This document shows positions 1 through 11,745 of a DNA stretch of 64,000 nucleotides, one piece after another. The stretch's first letter is position 1. Each line of letters starts with the position of its first letter. This DNA comes from Paguma larvata. Its lineage: Eukaryota > Chordata > Mammalia > Carnivora > Viverridae. The notes below the pieces were generated by a model that saw only the letters and a program-made list of their open reading frames with translations, searched no databases and was not told the origin of the DNA. Position numbers and translations under genes: made by a program. Location: positions 19,695,167 through 19,759,166 of the forward strand of contig CM057839.1 in assembly GCA_030068075.1 (NCBI GenBank). Direction: 5' to 3'.

Positions 1-30
1 CTTAACCGACCGAGCCACCCAGGCGCCCCG
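1..30 (-). mobile_element. CAN-SINE head, cut by window edge
   Basis: The first bases (cttaaccgaccgagccaccc and the following aggcgcccc) are the reverse complement of the tRNA-like head of the carnivore SINE seen many times in this window. Only the 5' end of the element lies inside the window; the CT-rich body and tail lie upstream. Confidence 0.9.
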
Positions 31-218
31 AGAAGTTTTAATTTTTAAAAGTATCATTCTTTATTGTTTTGGGAGTCAGATTTGTATTTGTATTAAATTA
101 TATTAAGTGTATATAAATTGGTATAATATAACAACATGCAGAGACTGAACCAAAGAGGAATCCAATATTTCATGTTATTTTCTTCATGTATAATTCTAAT
201 TTAAAATCCAAGTTATTA

Positions 219-405
219 GGGCACCTGGGTGGCTCAATTGGTTGAGCGTCCAACTCTCGATTTCGGCTCAGGTCATGATCCCAGAGTGGTGGAGTCAAGC
301 CCCAAGTCAGACTCCATGCTGAGCATGGAGCCTGCTTAAGATTCTCTCTCCCTTGCCCCTCTCTCCTGCTTGCACCTTCTCTAGCTCAAAAAAAAAAAAA
401 AAAAA
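219..405 (+). mobile_element. CAN-SINE (tRNA-derived), full length
   Basis: Starts with gggcacctgggtggctcaat, which carries a Pol III A-box-like motif. A degraded B-box region, a CT-rich body (attctctctcccttgcccct) and an 18-base A run at 388-405 follow. It encodes nothing; such elements are mobilised by L1 machinery. No convincing target-site duplication was found, and divergence from the other copies suggests moderate age. Confidence 0.92.
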
Positions 406-431
406 TTCAAGGTTTTTGCAAAGACTTTATT

Positions 432-454
432 ATTTTCTAAGTTTATATATTAAT

Positions 455-501
<47 letters not shown>

Positions 502-683
502 CAAGCAAGGAAGGAGCAGACAGAGAGGGAGAGAGAGAATCCCGAGCAAGCTCTGTTACCAGGGCAGAGCCCAACACAGGGCTCCATCCCATGAATTATG
601 AGATCGTGACCTGAGCCGAGATCATGATCTGAGCTGAAATCAAGAGTTGGACGCTCACCCAACTGAGCCACCCATGTGGCCCT
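432..683 (-). mobile_element. CAN-SINE with target-site duplication
   Basis: Reverse-oriented SINE whose head ends at cccaactgagccacccatgt. The 12-base string aaagactttatt occurs at 420-431 and again at 684-695, a clean target-site duplication, so the ends are well defined. It landed just downstream of the A-tail of the preceding SINE. Its CT-rich region has expanded into a long GA run on this strand. Confidence 0.93.
458..497. repeat. (GA)n microsatellite inside SINE
   Basis: About 20 uninterrupted GA units, grown from the CT-rich part of the reverse-oriented SINE. Similar expansions occur in several other SINEs of the window. Confidence 0.97.
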
Positions 684-695
684 AAAGACTTTATT

Positions 696-2007
696 TTATA
701 ATTTATTTTCACCTAAGTATTTCCATACAAATTTGTTCCAAATAATTATCTTCAGGAAATAATCAAGAATTTTGTACTTTTGGGCCAGCATATTTATTGG
801 TTGTACTCTGTAATGATTAATTGCACTTGGTCACCAGATAAAATGATTGAGAATCTATTACAGTTAGCACTAAAATGTAAGTAAGTTAAGAATCATGACC
901 TATTGGTTGAAGTGAAAAAGCAACATAACTTGAAGGAGTTGCAGGTAATCAACCTCTATTTCAGAACTGTCCCCTTCCTCAAACAAAGAAATGTGCAGAG
1001 TTGAAAATAGCATCTTTGATTTTTGGTAGCTCACTTACTCCCTGCTGTATATCTTCACCTAAAGTAGCATTTTAGAACAATTAGTGACTATAGAGATGAT
1101 TATAATGTCACAAATGTGGGATTATGACTTTAGCTAAAGTATAAACAGCAGGAGGAGAAAGTCTATTAAGGAGTAAATATCCTCTTTCCAGAGAAGTATG
1201 GTTTGCAATTAGAAAGAAATGGGAACAAGAGAGAACAGAAAGACTCAGTTATAAACACTTATGAATTTTTATATTGTTGTTGATTTTTACCAGGAAAATA
1301 TTCCTATTAAATAAACAATACACTGAAAATAAAAAAAAATAGAACACTGTAATTTTGAGTTGCTATTCTTTCTCTCAGGGCAGATAAATGTTTTTAGAAT
1401 GACAAAAATGATGAAGACCAAAGGAGTAAGACATTACTAAAGAACTTTGAAAAATACTAAGTAACTATTAACTTTAAATGGCTAAACATATTTAATATCT
1501 TGAATGAAAAGCTCTGCTAAAGTACATGGAAAGCAAAATAGACATCAAGAGTCTTAATTCACTTCATCTGTATCATAATATAAACCAAATGAAATTTAAA
1601 AAATGGGTAGATTCAAAACCCAGGCTCATTAACTTAGCTCATTGTTATTTTTTCAATAATTTTGCAAAGAAAGAGAGAAGATAGAAAGATAGACACAAAA
1701 AGATGATGGGAGTCAATTGAGGTCACCATTCATATTTTTAAGGAAGGTTCTTCAAATGCAGTTTCCTTCCAAACTCTTTTATTTTTAATTCCCTCAGTAA
1801 ATTGAAAGGAAAATATTAATGTATCTGAAAAAAATTTTAAATTATTAACTCCATTCATGGTAAGTGAATCCACAGGCCATAAGATTTTTGGCTGACAGTT
1901 TTCAAGGGAAAAAATACTGAAATTTTAAAAGTAATAGACAAACATAGTAAGATAACGACCAAATTAAGAACCTGAACATCAGAGGGAATGAAAGCAATGA
2001 GAGTTGT
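696..2007. other. Unassigned AT-rich sequence
   Basis: No SINE, LINE or LTR signature was recognised, and no open reading frame worth reporting is present. It may hold old repeats too diverged to see by eye. Confidence 0.6.
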
Positions 2008-3005
2008 TTTTTTTTTTTTTATTTCAACTCTTTATTTACATTTTAGTTAACATATAGTGTAATATTGGTTTCAGGAGTAGAGTTTAGTGATTCATCACTC
2101 ACATATAACACCCAGTGTTCAACACAAGTGTCCTACTTAATACCCATCACCCAGTTAGTCCATCTTCCACCCACCTCCCCTCCATCAACACTCAGTTTGT
2201 TCTCTACAGTTAAGAGTATCTTATGACCTGCTTTTATATCTCTCTTTTCCCCCTTCCTTTATGTTCATGTTTTGTTTCTCAAATTACACATATAAGTGAA
2301 ATCATAGAGTATTTGTCTTTCTTTGATTGACTTATTACACTTAATATAACACATATCCATATCACTATATCCACATCATTACAAATGGCAAGATTTCTTT
2401 CTTTTCAGCGGCTGAGTAATATTCCATTGTATATATATACCACTTCTCTTTTATTCACATCAGTCAGTGGGCATTTAGGCTCTTTCCATAATTTGACTAT
2501 TGTTGATAGTGCTGCTATAAACATCAGGGTGCATGTACCCCCTTCACATCTGTATTTTTGTATCCTTTGGGTAAATACCTAGTAGTACAATGGCTGGGTC
2601 TTAGAGTAATATTATTTTTAACTTTTTGAGGAACTTCCATACTGTTTTCCACAGTGGCTGCATCAGTTTGATTTCCCACCAACTGTGTAAGAGGGATCCC
2701 ATTTCTCAGTATCCTCGCCGACATCTGTTGTTTCTTGTGTTGTTAATTTTAGCCATTCTGACAGGTGTAAGGTGGTATCTCTTTGTGGTTTTGATTTGTA
2801 TTTCCCGATGAGTGATACTCATGTATCATTGAGCATCTACTCATGTGTCCATTGAGTCTTCTTTGAAAAAAATGTCTATTCTTCTTCCCATACCTCAAAT
2901 GGATTACTTGTCTTTTAATTGTTGATTTTGATAAGCTTTTGTAGATTTGGATACTAACATTTATCATATATGTCACTCGCAAATATCTCCTCCCATATCG
3001 TAGGC
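2008..3005 (-). mobile_element. Carnivore L1 3' end, 5'-truncated
   Basis: A T run at about 2008-2020 is followed by the reverse complement of a carnivore L1 3' end (tagttaacatatagtgtaat, then attggtttcaggagtagagt). Sequence typical of the L1 3' portion continues, with motifs such as gagtaatattccattgtata and ttgggtaaatacctagtagt. Recognisable L1 ends near ctcccatatcgtaggctgc. Reading frames here are broken. No clear target-site duplication was found. Confidence 0.9.
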
Positions 3006-3101
3006 TGCAAGAATGTTAAATCCAAGTTAGTTGTCCCTACAGTAGACTGGGTAATGGAGAGAGTAGTGGGAAATAAAGGGGAGAGGAGATACAGTTAGAT
3101 C

Positions 3102-3461
3102 ATTATATTAGTCAGGGTTCTTCACAGAAACAGAACCAATAGGATATGCACATGTGTGCTTATGCATATATATACACATATATGCATAAAAATGCATATA
3201 TACATGCATATAGAGACTGATTTTAAGGAATTACCTCATGCAATTATAGAAACTGGCAGGGTTAAATCTGTAGGGCATATCAGCAGGCTAGTAATTCAGG
3301 TAGAATTTTATGCTATATCTATGAGGCAGAATTTTTTCTCCCGGAAATGTCAGTTTTTGCTCCTGTGGATTTTTCACTAATTGGAAAACACACATTAATG
3401 TTTGTTTAAATAACTAGGTACTAAATCCTGGCTAAGTTGACACATAAAACTAACCATCACA
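3102..3461. mobile_element. LTR-like remnant, possibly MaLR/ERVL class
   Basis: Starts with tattagtcagggttcttcac and ends with acataaaactaaccatcaca. These resemble the two termini of a common, old, placental-wide repeat bounded by TG...CA in full copies. The copy is short and holds a local ATGCATATA-rich expansion near 3160-3215. Class assignment is from memory and uncertain; the dispersed-repeat identity is firmer than the family name. Confidence 0.55.
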
Positions 3462-3760
3462 ATTAGGTAGTCTTCTGGACTATGTCAAAAGATTGGTATT
3501 TAGACTAAATGCAGTGAGAGCCTTTGAGGGGTACAGGCCATATGGAAGGCGATGTCATAATTGTAAACTTGTTCCCTAACACCAAGATCTTTGTATTATA
3601 TGCTTAATTATGATAGTGGTTTTGGAACAGTAATAGATATATTTCAAGGATGATGATCAATTGAATATGAATTCAATTACTTAAAGAAAATTTCCCAAGT
3701 GCATCAAGAAAACTCTCAGTAACAATGTCAAGGATCCCAAAAAGGATAAAGACTTCAATA
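3462..3760. other. No feature recognised
   Basis: Short unassigned stretch between the LTR-like remnant and the next SINE. Confidence 0.6.
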
Positions 3761-3774
3761 CTGTAAGTGTTTAT

Positions 3775-4002
3775 GTTTTTTTTAATGTTTTTTTTTTTTT
3801 TTTGAGAGAGACAGACAGACAGACAGACATACTAGGGACAAACTGGTGAGGGGCCGAGAGAGTGGGAGACACAGAATCCAAAGCAGGCTCCAGGCCCTGA
3901 GCTGTCAGCACAACTTCGGATGTGGGGCTCGAACTCACGAACCATGAGGTCATGATCTGAGCCAAAGTCAGATGCTTAACTGACTGAAACACTCAGGTGC
4001 TC
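3775..4002 (-). mobile_element. CAN-SINE with 14-bp target-site duplication
   Basis: Reverse-oriented SINE flanked by ctgtaagtgtttat at 3761-3774 and 4003-4016. It includes a T-rich 3' end (3775-3803), a small (CAGA)n run near 3811-3828, and the reverse-complement B-box region ggggctcgaactcacgaacc. The head is somewhat diverged (gactgaaacactcaggtgct). Confidence 0.95.
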
Positions 4003-4016
4003 CTGTAAGTGTTTAT

Positions 4017-4868
4017 AAAAATAATTTACCAAAATACTCAAAGAAAAATACACCGATATTTCCTTAGACTGAATTTTTGCTTTGTTTGCTTTTTAAATAT
4101 TCAAATGTCCTTTTGAAAAAAAATCAGATACATACAATATATTCCAATTAAAAAAGATAAAGTTGCATTGATTCTTTTTGGTAAAAGCAGATTTATTATA
4201 GTATCTAATCAGTGCAAGCAGAGATGCTGCATATATATTTTTAATAGCTAAACATAAATTGAAGTTTACTGATATAAGGAGAACATCAGTTATATTGTAG
4301 GTCAATTTATATGATGGATCGTCGACACTGAGAAATTGGACTTAACAATTATGGAACATAGGGATAGAATAACAATGTAGGTGCATTAACGTATATTATG
4401 CTTTTATGACTTTTCTATCCTATATTGTCTTTCTTAACCTAAAAATATCATCGCCAACTCTTTTTGAATAAGCATAATTAATATATTTCTCCCTTTCCTA
4501 GTTATACTAAAATTATATACTACTATCATTGCTATAATGTTATTTAATTCATAGAAATTGTTTTCATAATACAAGTTATCTAGCTTGTAAAAATCATAAC
4601 TCTTTGTATTTATATTGAATTCTTTCTTTAAGGACTCAGATAAACTTTAGTCATTAGCTAATTGAGCCACCAAATAATTATGTCCTTGTAATTTATAAAG
4701 CAGTTAATGGTTCCTTTCCTTTCCTTCTTGGATATTAATCTTTATTTGAAATGGAAATATGATACTTTGATAGCATTTGTTTTTGTTATTTGGAATTGCT
4801 TAGGCAAAAGTAACTCAATTCATAACATTTGTAAAAATAACATTTTATTTTATAAAGAATATATAGGG
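4017..4868. other. Unassigned AT-rich sequence
   Basis: No repeat or gene signature recognised. Many short AT-rich runs; no open frame with recognisable content. Confidence 0.6.
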
Positions 4869-5078
4869 CGGGGTGCCTGAGTATCTCAATCATTAATCAT
4901 GGGACTCTTGATTTCGGCTCAGGTCATGATCTCGTGGGTCCTGAGTTCAACATTGCTGTCTGTTCTGACGGTGTGGCGGAGCCTGCTTGGGATCCTCTCT
5001 CTCTACCCCTCCCCTGCTTGTGCTCTCTCTCTCTCTCTCAAAATAAACAAATAAAAACTTAAAAGAAATAAAGTAAAG
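4869..5078 (+). mobile_element. CAN-SINE, older diverged copy
   Basis: The head ggggtgcctgagtatctcaa is followed by tcggctcaggtcatgatctc, a CT-rich body and a tail containing aaataaacaaataaaaac. A short candidate target-site duplication, atagggc, occurs at 4863-4869 and 5079-5085. Several changes in the tRNA-like head suggest it is no longer active. Confidence 0.88.
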
Positions 5079-5085
5079 ATAGGGC

Positions 5086-6035
5086 TTTTTTCCATATCCA
5101 GGCAGTCAATTTAACACTAGAATTTCATTTTTTAATTCAAAATTATGATTCTATGATAAGCAGTTTCATAGACTGGACAGATATATGCAAATGTGCAATA
5201 CAGAGTGTACAGAAAGCCTAATGTGGTCCTCTGTAAAGTTGTGTTATAGGTTCATCATACTAGTATGCTTTCTTTTGGAACAGATGGGTAACTATAGAAA
5301 TGAACTAATCAAAAGCATAATTGACAACTTTAATGGAAACCTACATCACTGCCGAAGTCACAGGGGAACTTGGTTGTATGGATAGTTGTATGACATTAGT
5401 ACAGTACTCCAACCTGACCCAGAGAGTCTATCTTCAAACACTGGTTCCCATGGTACATTTCCACTCATTCTGTGTGGTTGGTTCCCTATTGAGTTCATCT
5501 CTAGCTTCTATCTTTGCTTTTGGAGACCTTTGACTTCAGAAGTTACTCTGAAGAAAAATCACAAAGGTTTTAAGAGTTATAGATAACCTCTACTAAAAAA
5601 AAAAAAGTTCTCACGATAGTGTTACTAAGGTAGGATTCATTAGTAATGTGGACTAAAGTAAGTAAAGTCTATACACAGAAGAATGTCACAATAAATAATA
5701 ATTCAATTAATAAACTTGTTATTTTAAAGATGTTTTTCAAAGCATAATTGTAGATCAAATTGTAAAAATGCGTAAGAATAACTTGAAAATTATTCCTGTA
5801 CTTGAGATAATATTGAAGGATTATTTAGAAGTCACAATTAGTAAATATTTCTTGAAAAATCTATAGTAAACAATTGTAATCTTTTTTTTTTCATTTCTTT
5901 CAATTTGGACAATGCAATTATCTCAATTTTATAGAAAAGTGTCTTCCTAATAAATCCAGAGATTTGCAGTAAGAAGTTAAGGAAATTGTTCAAACGTTTT
6001 AAATTGTTTTCATAAAATAGCAGAGGCACACTTAT
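5086..6035. other. Unassigned sequence
   Basis: No known element recognised. Short open frames around 5185-5586 show no domain and no neighbouring splice or promoter context that would support a gene. Confidence 0.55.
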
Positions 6036-6180
6036 CTATTCACTCGTGAATTTAATAAATATTATGAGATTTCCTACTATGTACCAGGAATACTGCTGGA
6101 TCCTGGGAATAAAATTTTGAGCAATAAAAAATACAGTTCCTTCTGCTGTGAAACTTTTGGCATAATGGATACACAAGCAT
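6036..6180 (-). mobile_element. L2 3' end fragment
   Basis: Resembles the reverse complement of the L2 3' end: an ATTCA-type start, aataaatattatgagatttc, then cctactatgtaccagg and a segment like the 'tgctggatcctgggaataaa' portion. L2 is an ancient mammalian LINE; high divergence is expected. Confidence 0.7.
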
Positions 6181-6390
6181 TAGGAAAAAGAAATAAAAAA
6201 TATACTGCTACAGACTGAGCTATGTTCTAAAGGGAAGAAAAGAGATTCTGTGAAAACTAAGTTAGAAAAATATCCTGATTTTGAATGGCGAATAGGGGGG
6301 AGTGAGGAGCAACATCTGAGGGAAATGTATAGGTGCCTTAAATTCTGATGTTTGAGTAAGGTTAGATAACCTAAAGTTGGTTATCAAAGA

Positions 6391-6450
6391 TTTGATCTCT
6401 CTCTCTCTCAAAAATAAATGAATATTAATTTTTAAATAAAAATAAAAGTG
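6391..6450 (+). mobile_element. SINE 3' tail fragment
   Basis: gatctctctctctctcaaaa followed by ataaatgaatattaattttt matches the CT-rich/A-rich 3' end of the SINEs in this window. No tRNA-like head precedes it, so this is a 5'-truncated or decayed copy. Confidence 0.6.
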
Positions 6451-6654
6451 AAGTCTCTCTGCTCTGGAAGGGATAGGTTCATTAATTCCACTTTTAGGGA
6501 TAAACATCAATAGAAAAATATTTTTTCCAACATGCTTATTCTTGGAACTTCTAACATGTTCTTAGTTTTATTTCACCCTCAATCTTCTTCACCTTTTCAC
6601 ATACAGTATGATTTGTTTATTTGTAATACTAGCTTTTTATTTTCTCTGACAACA

Positions 6655-6792
6655 ATGCAAGCTCCAAAAAGGGAATTTTATTTTTGTTGCTTTTTTTTCC
6701 TTTGACAATACTTGCGTATAGTTGGTATATGTATATACATATATGTATATATGAATGAATATCAATGAATGAATACGTGAATGAGTGAATGA
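6655..6792 (+). mobile_element. Possible L2 3' end with simple repeats
   Basis: The segment atgcaagctccaaaaaggg resembles the L2 3' region, and the end has ATGA-type units (6751-6792) like the L2 terminal repeats. A TATATG-rich stretch (6726-6752) has expanded in between. The match is weak. Confidence 0.4.
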
Positions 6793-8086
6793 ATTATAGA
6801 ACAGTGATATGCTGGAAATCATTTAGGGTATTCTTTGTTGGAAAAGAGGCTGGAAACATGTCTGAGTTCAAGTTATCACTGGAACTTTAAGACTCTTAGT
6901 CCTTTGGGACTTTATCATTTAAGTAATTGGAAGCGAGTAACTTTTTTTATAAAAGAAGTGATACAATAAGAGTACTATTCTAGAATGATATTTCTTGTAA
7001 CAAATGAAAACTTTATTGGATTATAGTAAAACACTTTGTAAGTATGACTTAGAGATCTTTCCTATCCCACGAATATTTGGAAAGGTAATAGCAGCTTTGG
7101 AAAGAGTGTTTGTAAGTCTTGTCTTTGCAATCTTGGTAAGCAAGTAATGAATGAATGGCAAGGCTAGAATTAGGATGCGACTTAGTAAAATGGACTGCTT
7201 AGGATGGTGTGTGTGTGTGCGTGTGTGTGTGCGTGTGTGTGTGTGTTAAAATGTGTCACAGAGATGTGACTTAGGAATTAGAATCTGTTCAATTTTTTTG
7301 TATGAATTTCAAATGCAAAATTCTAGTTGATCCTAATAAGCTCAGCTCTTGTCTATCTCTCAAAACTCAGCTAGTGAGTGTGGGACATCCTTGTTTCGTG
7401 CCCTTATATTCAGTATGGGTATATAAGCAACTATTGTCAATTTTTATCCCCCACCTTAGCCTTTGAATATTTCTATCCAATAAACAGTCACTCAGAGCAT
7501 CTGGATCCTTGTGTTATGATTTCCATTTTCCATTTTCATATTGAAAAGACAGGAAAGAGAGGAAATTGTGCTCCCTTTACTTGACCACTAATAGTGATTT
7601 TAGCATTTACCTGCTTTCATAGGAGAGCATAACCTCATTCGCTGGGGAATAGCTCTTGTAATCATTTAAAATTTTCTTCCTGAGCTCTAAGTAAAAATGT
7701 GCCCCCCACCCCAAAATGGGGAGTATGACTCATCCTGTTTTGTCAGTTTATTGAGCTTAGAGTACGTAATAGGAAAAGGGAAAAAGCAATATAAATATTC
7801 ACCCATAGTTAAGGAGGGGCTTAGTTATAAAATAATGCTAATAAAACCAGGTGGCGAAAACTGGAAAAAAGCTATTGAATGAATAATATACTTTCTTCTG
7901 CTGGTGACAAATAAACCCTCTGAAGTCACCTAGATGAACCTGAGTGATGATGCTTCTACACTATTCCTTTAGTCCCTACCCCCAAACCCTGTAATTTGGC
8001 ACATTTTATGTTCATGTATCTCATCCTGTATTTATTTCATATTTTCTAGTGAGGGCTAAACAAACATCAGTGACTTTGTAGGACTT
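6793..8086. other. Mostly unassigned; one microsatellite
   Basis: Apart from the (GT)n run at 7207-7246 no element was recognised. Bases 7100-7190 faintly resemble a reverse-oriented MIR end (ggtaagcaagtaatgaatga and following), too weakly to call. Confidence 0.5.
7207..7246. repeat. (GT)n microsatellite, interrupted
   Basis: Alternating GT units with two GTGC interruptions. Potential Z-DNA-forming tract; likely length-polymorphic. Confidence 0.95.
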
Positions 8087-8310
8087 TTTTTTTTAATTTT
8101 TTTAAATGTTTATTTATTTTTGAGAGACATAGAGACAGAGCGTGAGCAGGGGAAGGGCAGAGAGAGAGGGAGATACAGAAACCGAAGTAGGCTCCAGGCT
8201 CTGATGAGCCATCAGTACAGAGCCCGACGTGGGGCTCGAACTCACAGACCGTGAGATCATGACCTGAGCCGAAGTCGGCCGCTTAACCAACTGAGCCACC
8301 CAGGCGCCCC
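8087..8310 (-). mobile_element. CAN-SINE, felid type, well preserved
   Basis: Reverse-oriented. It has a clear tail (aatgtttatttatttttgag), body (gagacagagcgtgagcaggg), B-box region (ggggctcgaactcacagacc) and head (ccaactgagccacccaggcg). The head retains several CpGs and looks young. The flanking T-rich sequence makes the target-site duplication ambiguous. Confidence 0.95.
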
Positions 8311-8419
8311 CTTTTTTTTTTATTTTAAGTTAGCAAAACCAATCCCCTCTGTCACTATCCCCCTGCACATTTTCCATGTGTTGCTCTGCACCTAAACTTG
8401 TGGCAATGTGGCAGACCTC

Positions 8420-8645
8420 GATGTAGGTACACCGTGAGGGTTTGGAGTCACAATGAGTATATTTTAACCCTATCTCAGTCACTTACTTTTTATACACCTC
8501 AGTTTTCTCACTGGAAATAAAGATGTCATCTACTGAGTAGAGTGCTTTTGAGGAGTCAGTGTCAAAATGCACATAGGGCACAGAAACATCATGCCTAATT
8601 TGTAGAAAGCCCTCAAAATGACATGTTACTAACACCATCAGCATA
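8420..8645 (+). mobile_element. MIR (ancient tRNA-SINE)
   Basis: Resembles MIR in order: gtttggagtcacaatgagta, the core-like part around 8475-8520 (cagtcacttac and cacctcagttttctcactgg), then a 3' part with a gccctcaaaatgacatgtta segment. Divergence fits an element from before the placental radiation. Confidence 0.75.
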
Positions 8646-10279
8646 GCCCGTGACTATTTTCAAGAATAATACCTCACAAATATATAACTAAATGGGAATA
8701 AATGTGTAATCACCAACTGTGACTCAATCAGGGAGGATTGGGATTACACTTTTTGCTGTTTATTCACTATTTTTAGAAAATCAATTGCTTTCACTGTGGC
8801 ATATATATATAGGTATATTTACGTCTTGCCATAATATATATTCTGCACTTGCTTTTCCTTATTTTCTGACATTCCTACCACTCTTCAGGTATATACATTT
8901 TCACCAGGAACCTCTGAAAATACAATTGCAATACATTCTTCGTAATAGATGCAAGATCTTAAAAATGATTTAGTTCAATGATTTCCTAGCATAAAAGTAG
9001 GGAAATAAGGGAGTCAGGGATAGGAATAGTCAGTTAGCTTTACTGTAAGAAAGAGAGCAATAAAGGGAAGAAGATGACCTTGACCAGTGGCTTGTGGGAA
9101 AACACCTTAATTGGGACCCTAGTCGTAGGGCACAAAGACTACAAATAAAGATACAAAGAAAAAATTCAGAACACTAGAGATTAACCCTAGCCCAGAATAT
9201 GCACCTGTCTATAGTTACATATTCAATGACAGTGAATAAAAACAAACAAATAGCATTTAGAAATATATATCAAACATTTATTAATACCCCATAACTAGTT
9301 TTACTCTATCAATTAGGGTCCTAATAATTCTTGAATGATTGCTAAATGATCTCCATTATGAAATATTGGTGGATTATTATGAATGCAGCACAGCTCTATT
9401 TTGATAATTATATTATTACATGTAGAATTATTGACAAAAATCTATTTGAATCACTTCATTTAAAGAAGTGTTTATAACTTAGGAATATGTCATTCTATCT
9501 ATAGGAATGACAAATTTTAATGAAGAGTAAATTCATTGTGTATCCAAGTATGGAAATACCAACAATATTTTTCTCTATTTACTTAGTTAGAGAAAAGGAT
9601 AAACTCTGTAATGTATATATTATTAATTTATCTCCTACCAAAAATAATTTATTACAAACAAAACAAAATGGAGAAGAAAGAGCAGCTGAAGATCATTGAA
9701 TGCAAATATTTGTTTTACATATAAATGACATGACATACAAACGTGTGTCATTGGGCTCAGATCATTCAGATATAAATGTTTATATTTACATTTTAGTTTA
9801 TGTTGATATCTGGATTTGAATTCATATTATTATTCCTATTGATATTGATTTACTATATGACTTCTAAACATTGCTTCACCCACTTTAATGCACGGCAGTC
9901 AACATGATGCTGTTTTATTTTCAAAATTATTCTTTAAAAGGGTCTAGTTCTTTTGCTTTCTTTTATTTTACATTGTTACTTTTTCGCTCAACAGGTTTTA
10001 TATCACATTGACACTTTCTTTATTTTCTACAGTCTTTATTTTCTTCCCTTTTCCTGAAAAATGGTTTACTCTTTGCCTCATGAGTCATTTCTTCATCTAT
10101 AGATTAAAAGAACACAACCCTAATATTGAAGATACAGAACATAAATATTCTGTTCATCCATGTGACTATAGTATCAGTTCTTCTGGAAGAACCTCCACTA
10201 ACCCCCATCTAAACATCTCTCATCATCATTCTTTATCCTTACATGATGAAATATTCCTCCTCATTCTTATCATGTTTTA
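8646..10279. other. Unassigned AT-rich sequence
   Basis: No repeat signature recognised. An open frame at 10008-10280 (+) has no recognisable domain or gene context and is probably chance. Confidence 0.55.
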
Positions 10280-10465
10280 ACATATATACACATGTATGCA
10301 TGTACACACATATACATATATACATACATGTATGTATATGTACATACATATAATATACATACCTATATATAACACATATAGGTATGTATATATGTAGGCA
10401 CATATATAACTTATATACATGTTATATATATGTAGCTACACATATGTATTATATATAATACAATT
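10280..10465. repeat. TA/CA-rich low-complexity block with hairpin
   Basis: Alternating purine-pyrimidine units (ATAC, ATGT, TATA). It contains a perfect 16-bp inverted repeat at 10353-10368 and 10376-10391 with a 7-base loop. Likely unstable in length; may extrude cruciforms or adopt Z-DNA. Confidence 0.9.
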
Positions 10466-10559
10466 ACATAAAATACACATAATTTTGGCTTATTTAATTA
10501 ATTTCATTAATTTACATAATGCTAGATAAATCAATTTAGTTTCCTTTTTACTACAAGAT

Positions 10560-11020
10560 ATTTATATTATGTTTATCAGCTTGAAAAGCTATCAGCTGCA
10601 AGTAACAAAAATCTAATTAAGAGAGGCTTAAACCATACAGGGATTTATTATCCCACTTAACAAGAAGGGTAGATGGAGGTGGCTGCTGGCTTCAATTTGT
10701 CTTCTCGACAAAAATCATCCAAGGATCTGTCTTTTCCTTTTGTGCTCCTCTGTAATCGTAGCCTTCGGTCTTTTTTCCTCCTTTTATCACATCATGGTTA
10801 TAGCAGGATGATCGCCATCTTTAGTATTGAATCTATATTTCAGGTGGGTGAAATGATAAAGGTGGCAACACAAAGTTCCTGTCTTGCACTTTCATTGGTA
10901 AGTAAAAGTGTGGCAAAAATTTCCCAGCAGGTTTGCCTTTACGTGTTACAGACTGACGTTGGGCATATTGCCACTTTGAACAAAATCCGTGGAGAAAGGG
11001 GAGTTGTAAGCCTGTGTTGA
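10560..11020. repeat. Candidate old dispersed repeat, unassigned
   Basis: Opens with gctgcaagtaacaaaaatct, then gaggcttaaaccatacaggg and atttattatcccac. This is the wording of a common old mammalian repeat whose family I cannot name safely. An open frame at 10673-11020 (+) lies inside it and lacks domain features; its opposite-strand partner at 10833-11114 looks equally accidental. Confidence 0.4.
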
Positions 11021-11409
11021 TCAAGTAATGAACTATGCCCGCCGCAGTATCTTCTATGTCTACTATGTACACTATACTATTTCTAGCTCCTGGACTCTGT
11101 GACGACGTTAGCACTGTAATAATTTATCTTTCTATGATTGTGCCTAGTACTGTTGAGTTGTTTATAATAGAATTAAATTGGATCATTTTTTTCTGTTATG
11201 TATCTTAAAAATTACCTCCCACTCTGGTCTTAGGCATTAACTATGATTGATTTAAAACAAAGGAACAGGGAGACCATGTCATCAGCCCTTCTTAGCAGTG
11301 TTTCTGAATCATTTGTTGAGTTAAACGATATCTAACAATCTGCAATCTATGTGTCAGCTTTCTCTTCCAAATGTAGACACTGACAGCAAAAAAAATCTTT
11401 TATATTTCT

Positions 11410-11745
11410 ACCAGTTAATACATACAGATATTTACTATTGCCAGAGACCCTAAATAAAAAAACAATTTTTTTCCACCATTTTTAAGAAGTGTTAAAAGTG
11501 ATGAAATGCATGGAACCGACTTCTTTTGCAAACACAATAATGCTAGCACATCTGGCATCATCTCTGCTGGCCCTGCCCTGCTGTTCTTCCTCAGTGGGGG
11601 CGTGGGCTCCAGATGTTGCCGATGCAGCTGGATAGTCACCACGTTCTATCACCCCAAGGCACAAGAGCCTGAGCCAAAACCAACTCGAAATTCCTGCTGC
11701 CAAAAACCTTCAGAACAGCAGAAGTGCCTTGAAAACAAATGATCA
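11410..11745. other. GC-richer pocket with overlapping short ORFs
   Basis: Open frames overlap on both strands (11506-11742 +, 11482-11703 - and 11415-11642 -). Base composition is distinctly less AT-rich than the surroundings and several CpGs survive. No product is recognised. It could be a conserved non-coding element, an exon or pseudogene fragment, or an old repeat. Confidence 0.3.

Noticed and set aside
219..300. tRNA-like heads of SINEs as tRNA genes
   Set aside because: A- and B-box-like motifs are present because the SINE derives from a tRNA, but the sequence does not fold into a complete tRNA and continues into a SINE body.
450..671. Open frames across SINEs, for example on the minus strand here
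   Set aside because: They translate SINE sequence, which is non-coding; the same frame type recurs in several other copies.
10673..11020. 115-codon open frame on the plus strand
   Set aside because: No domain, signal or similarity; lies inside what looks like an old dispersed repeat with no gene context.
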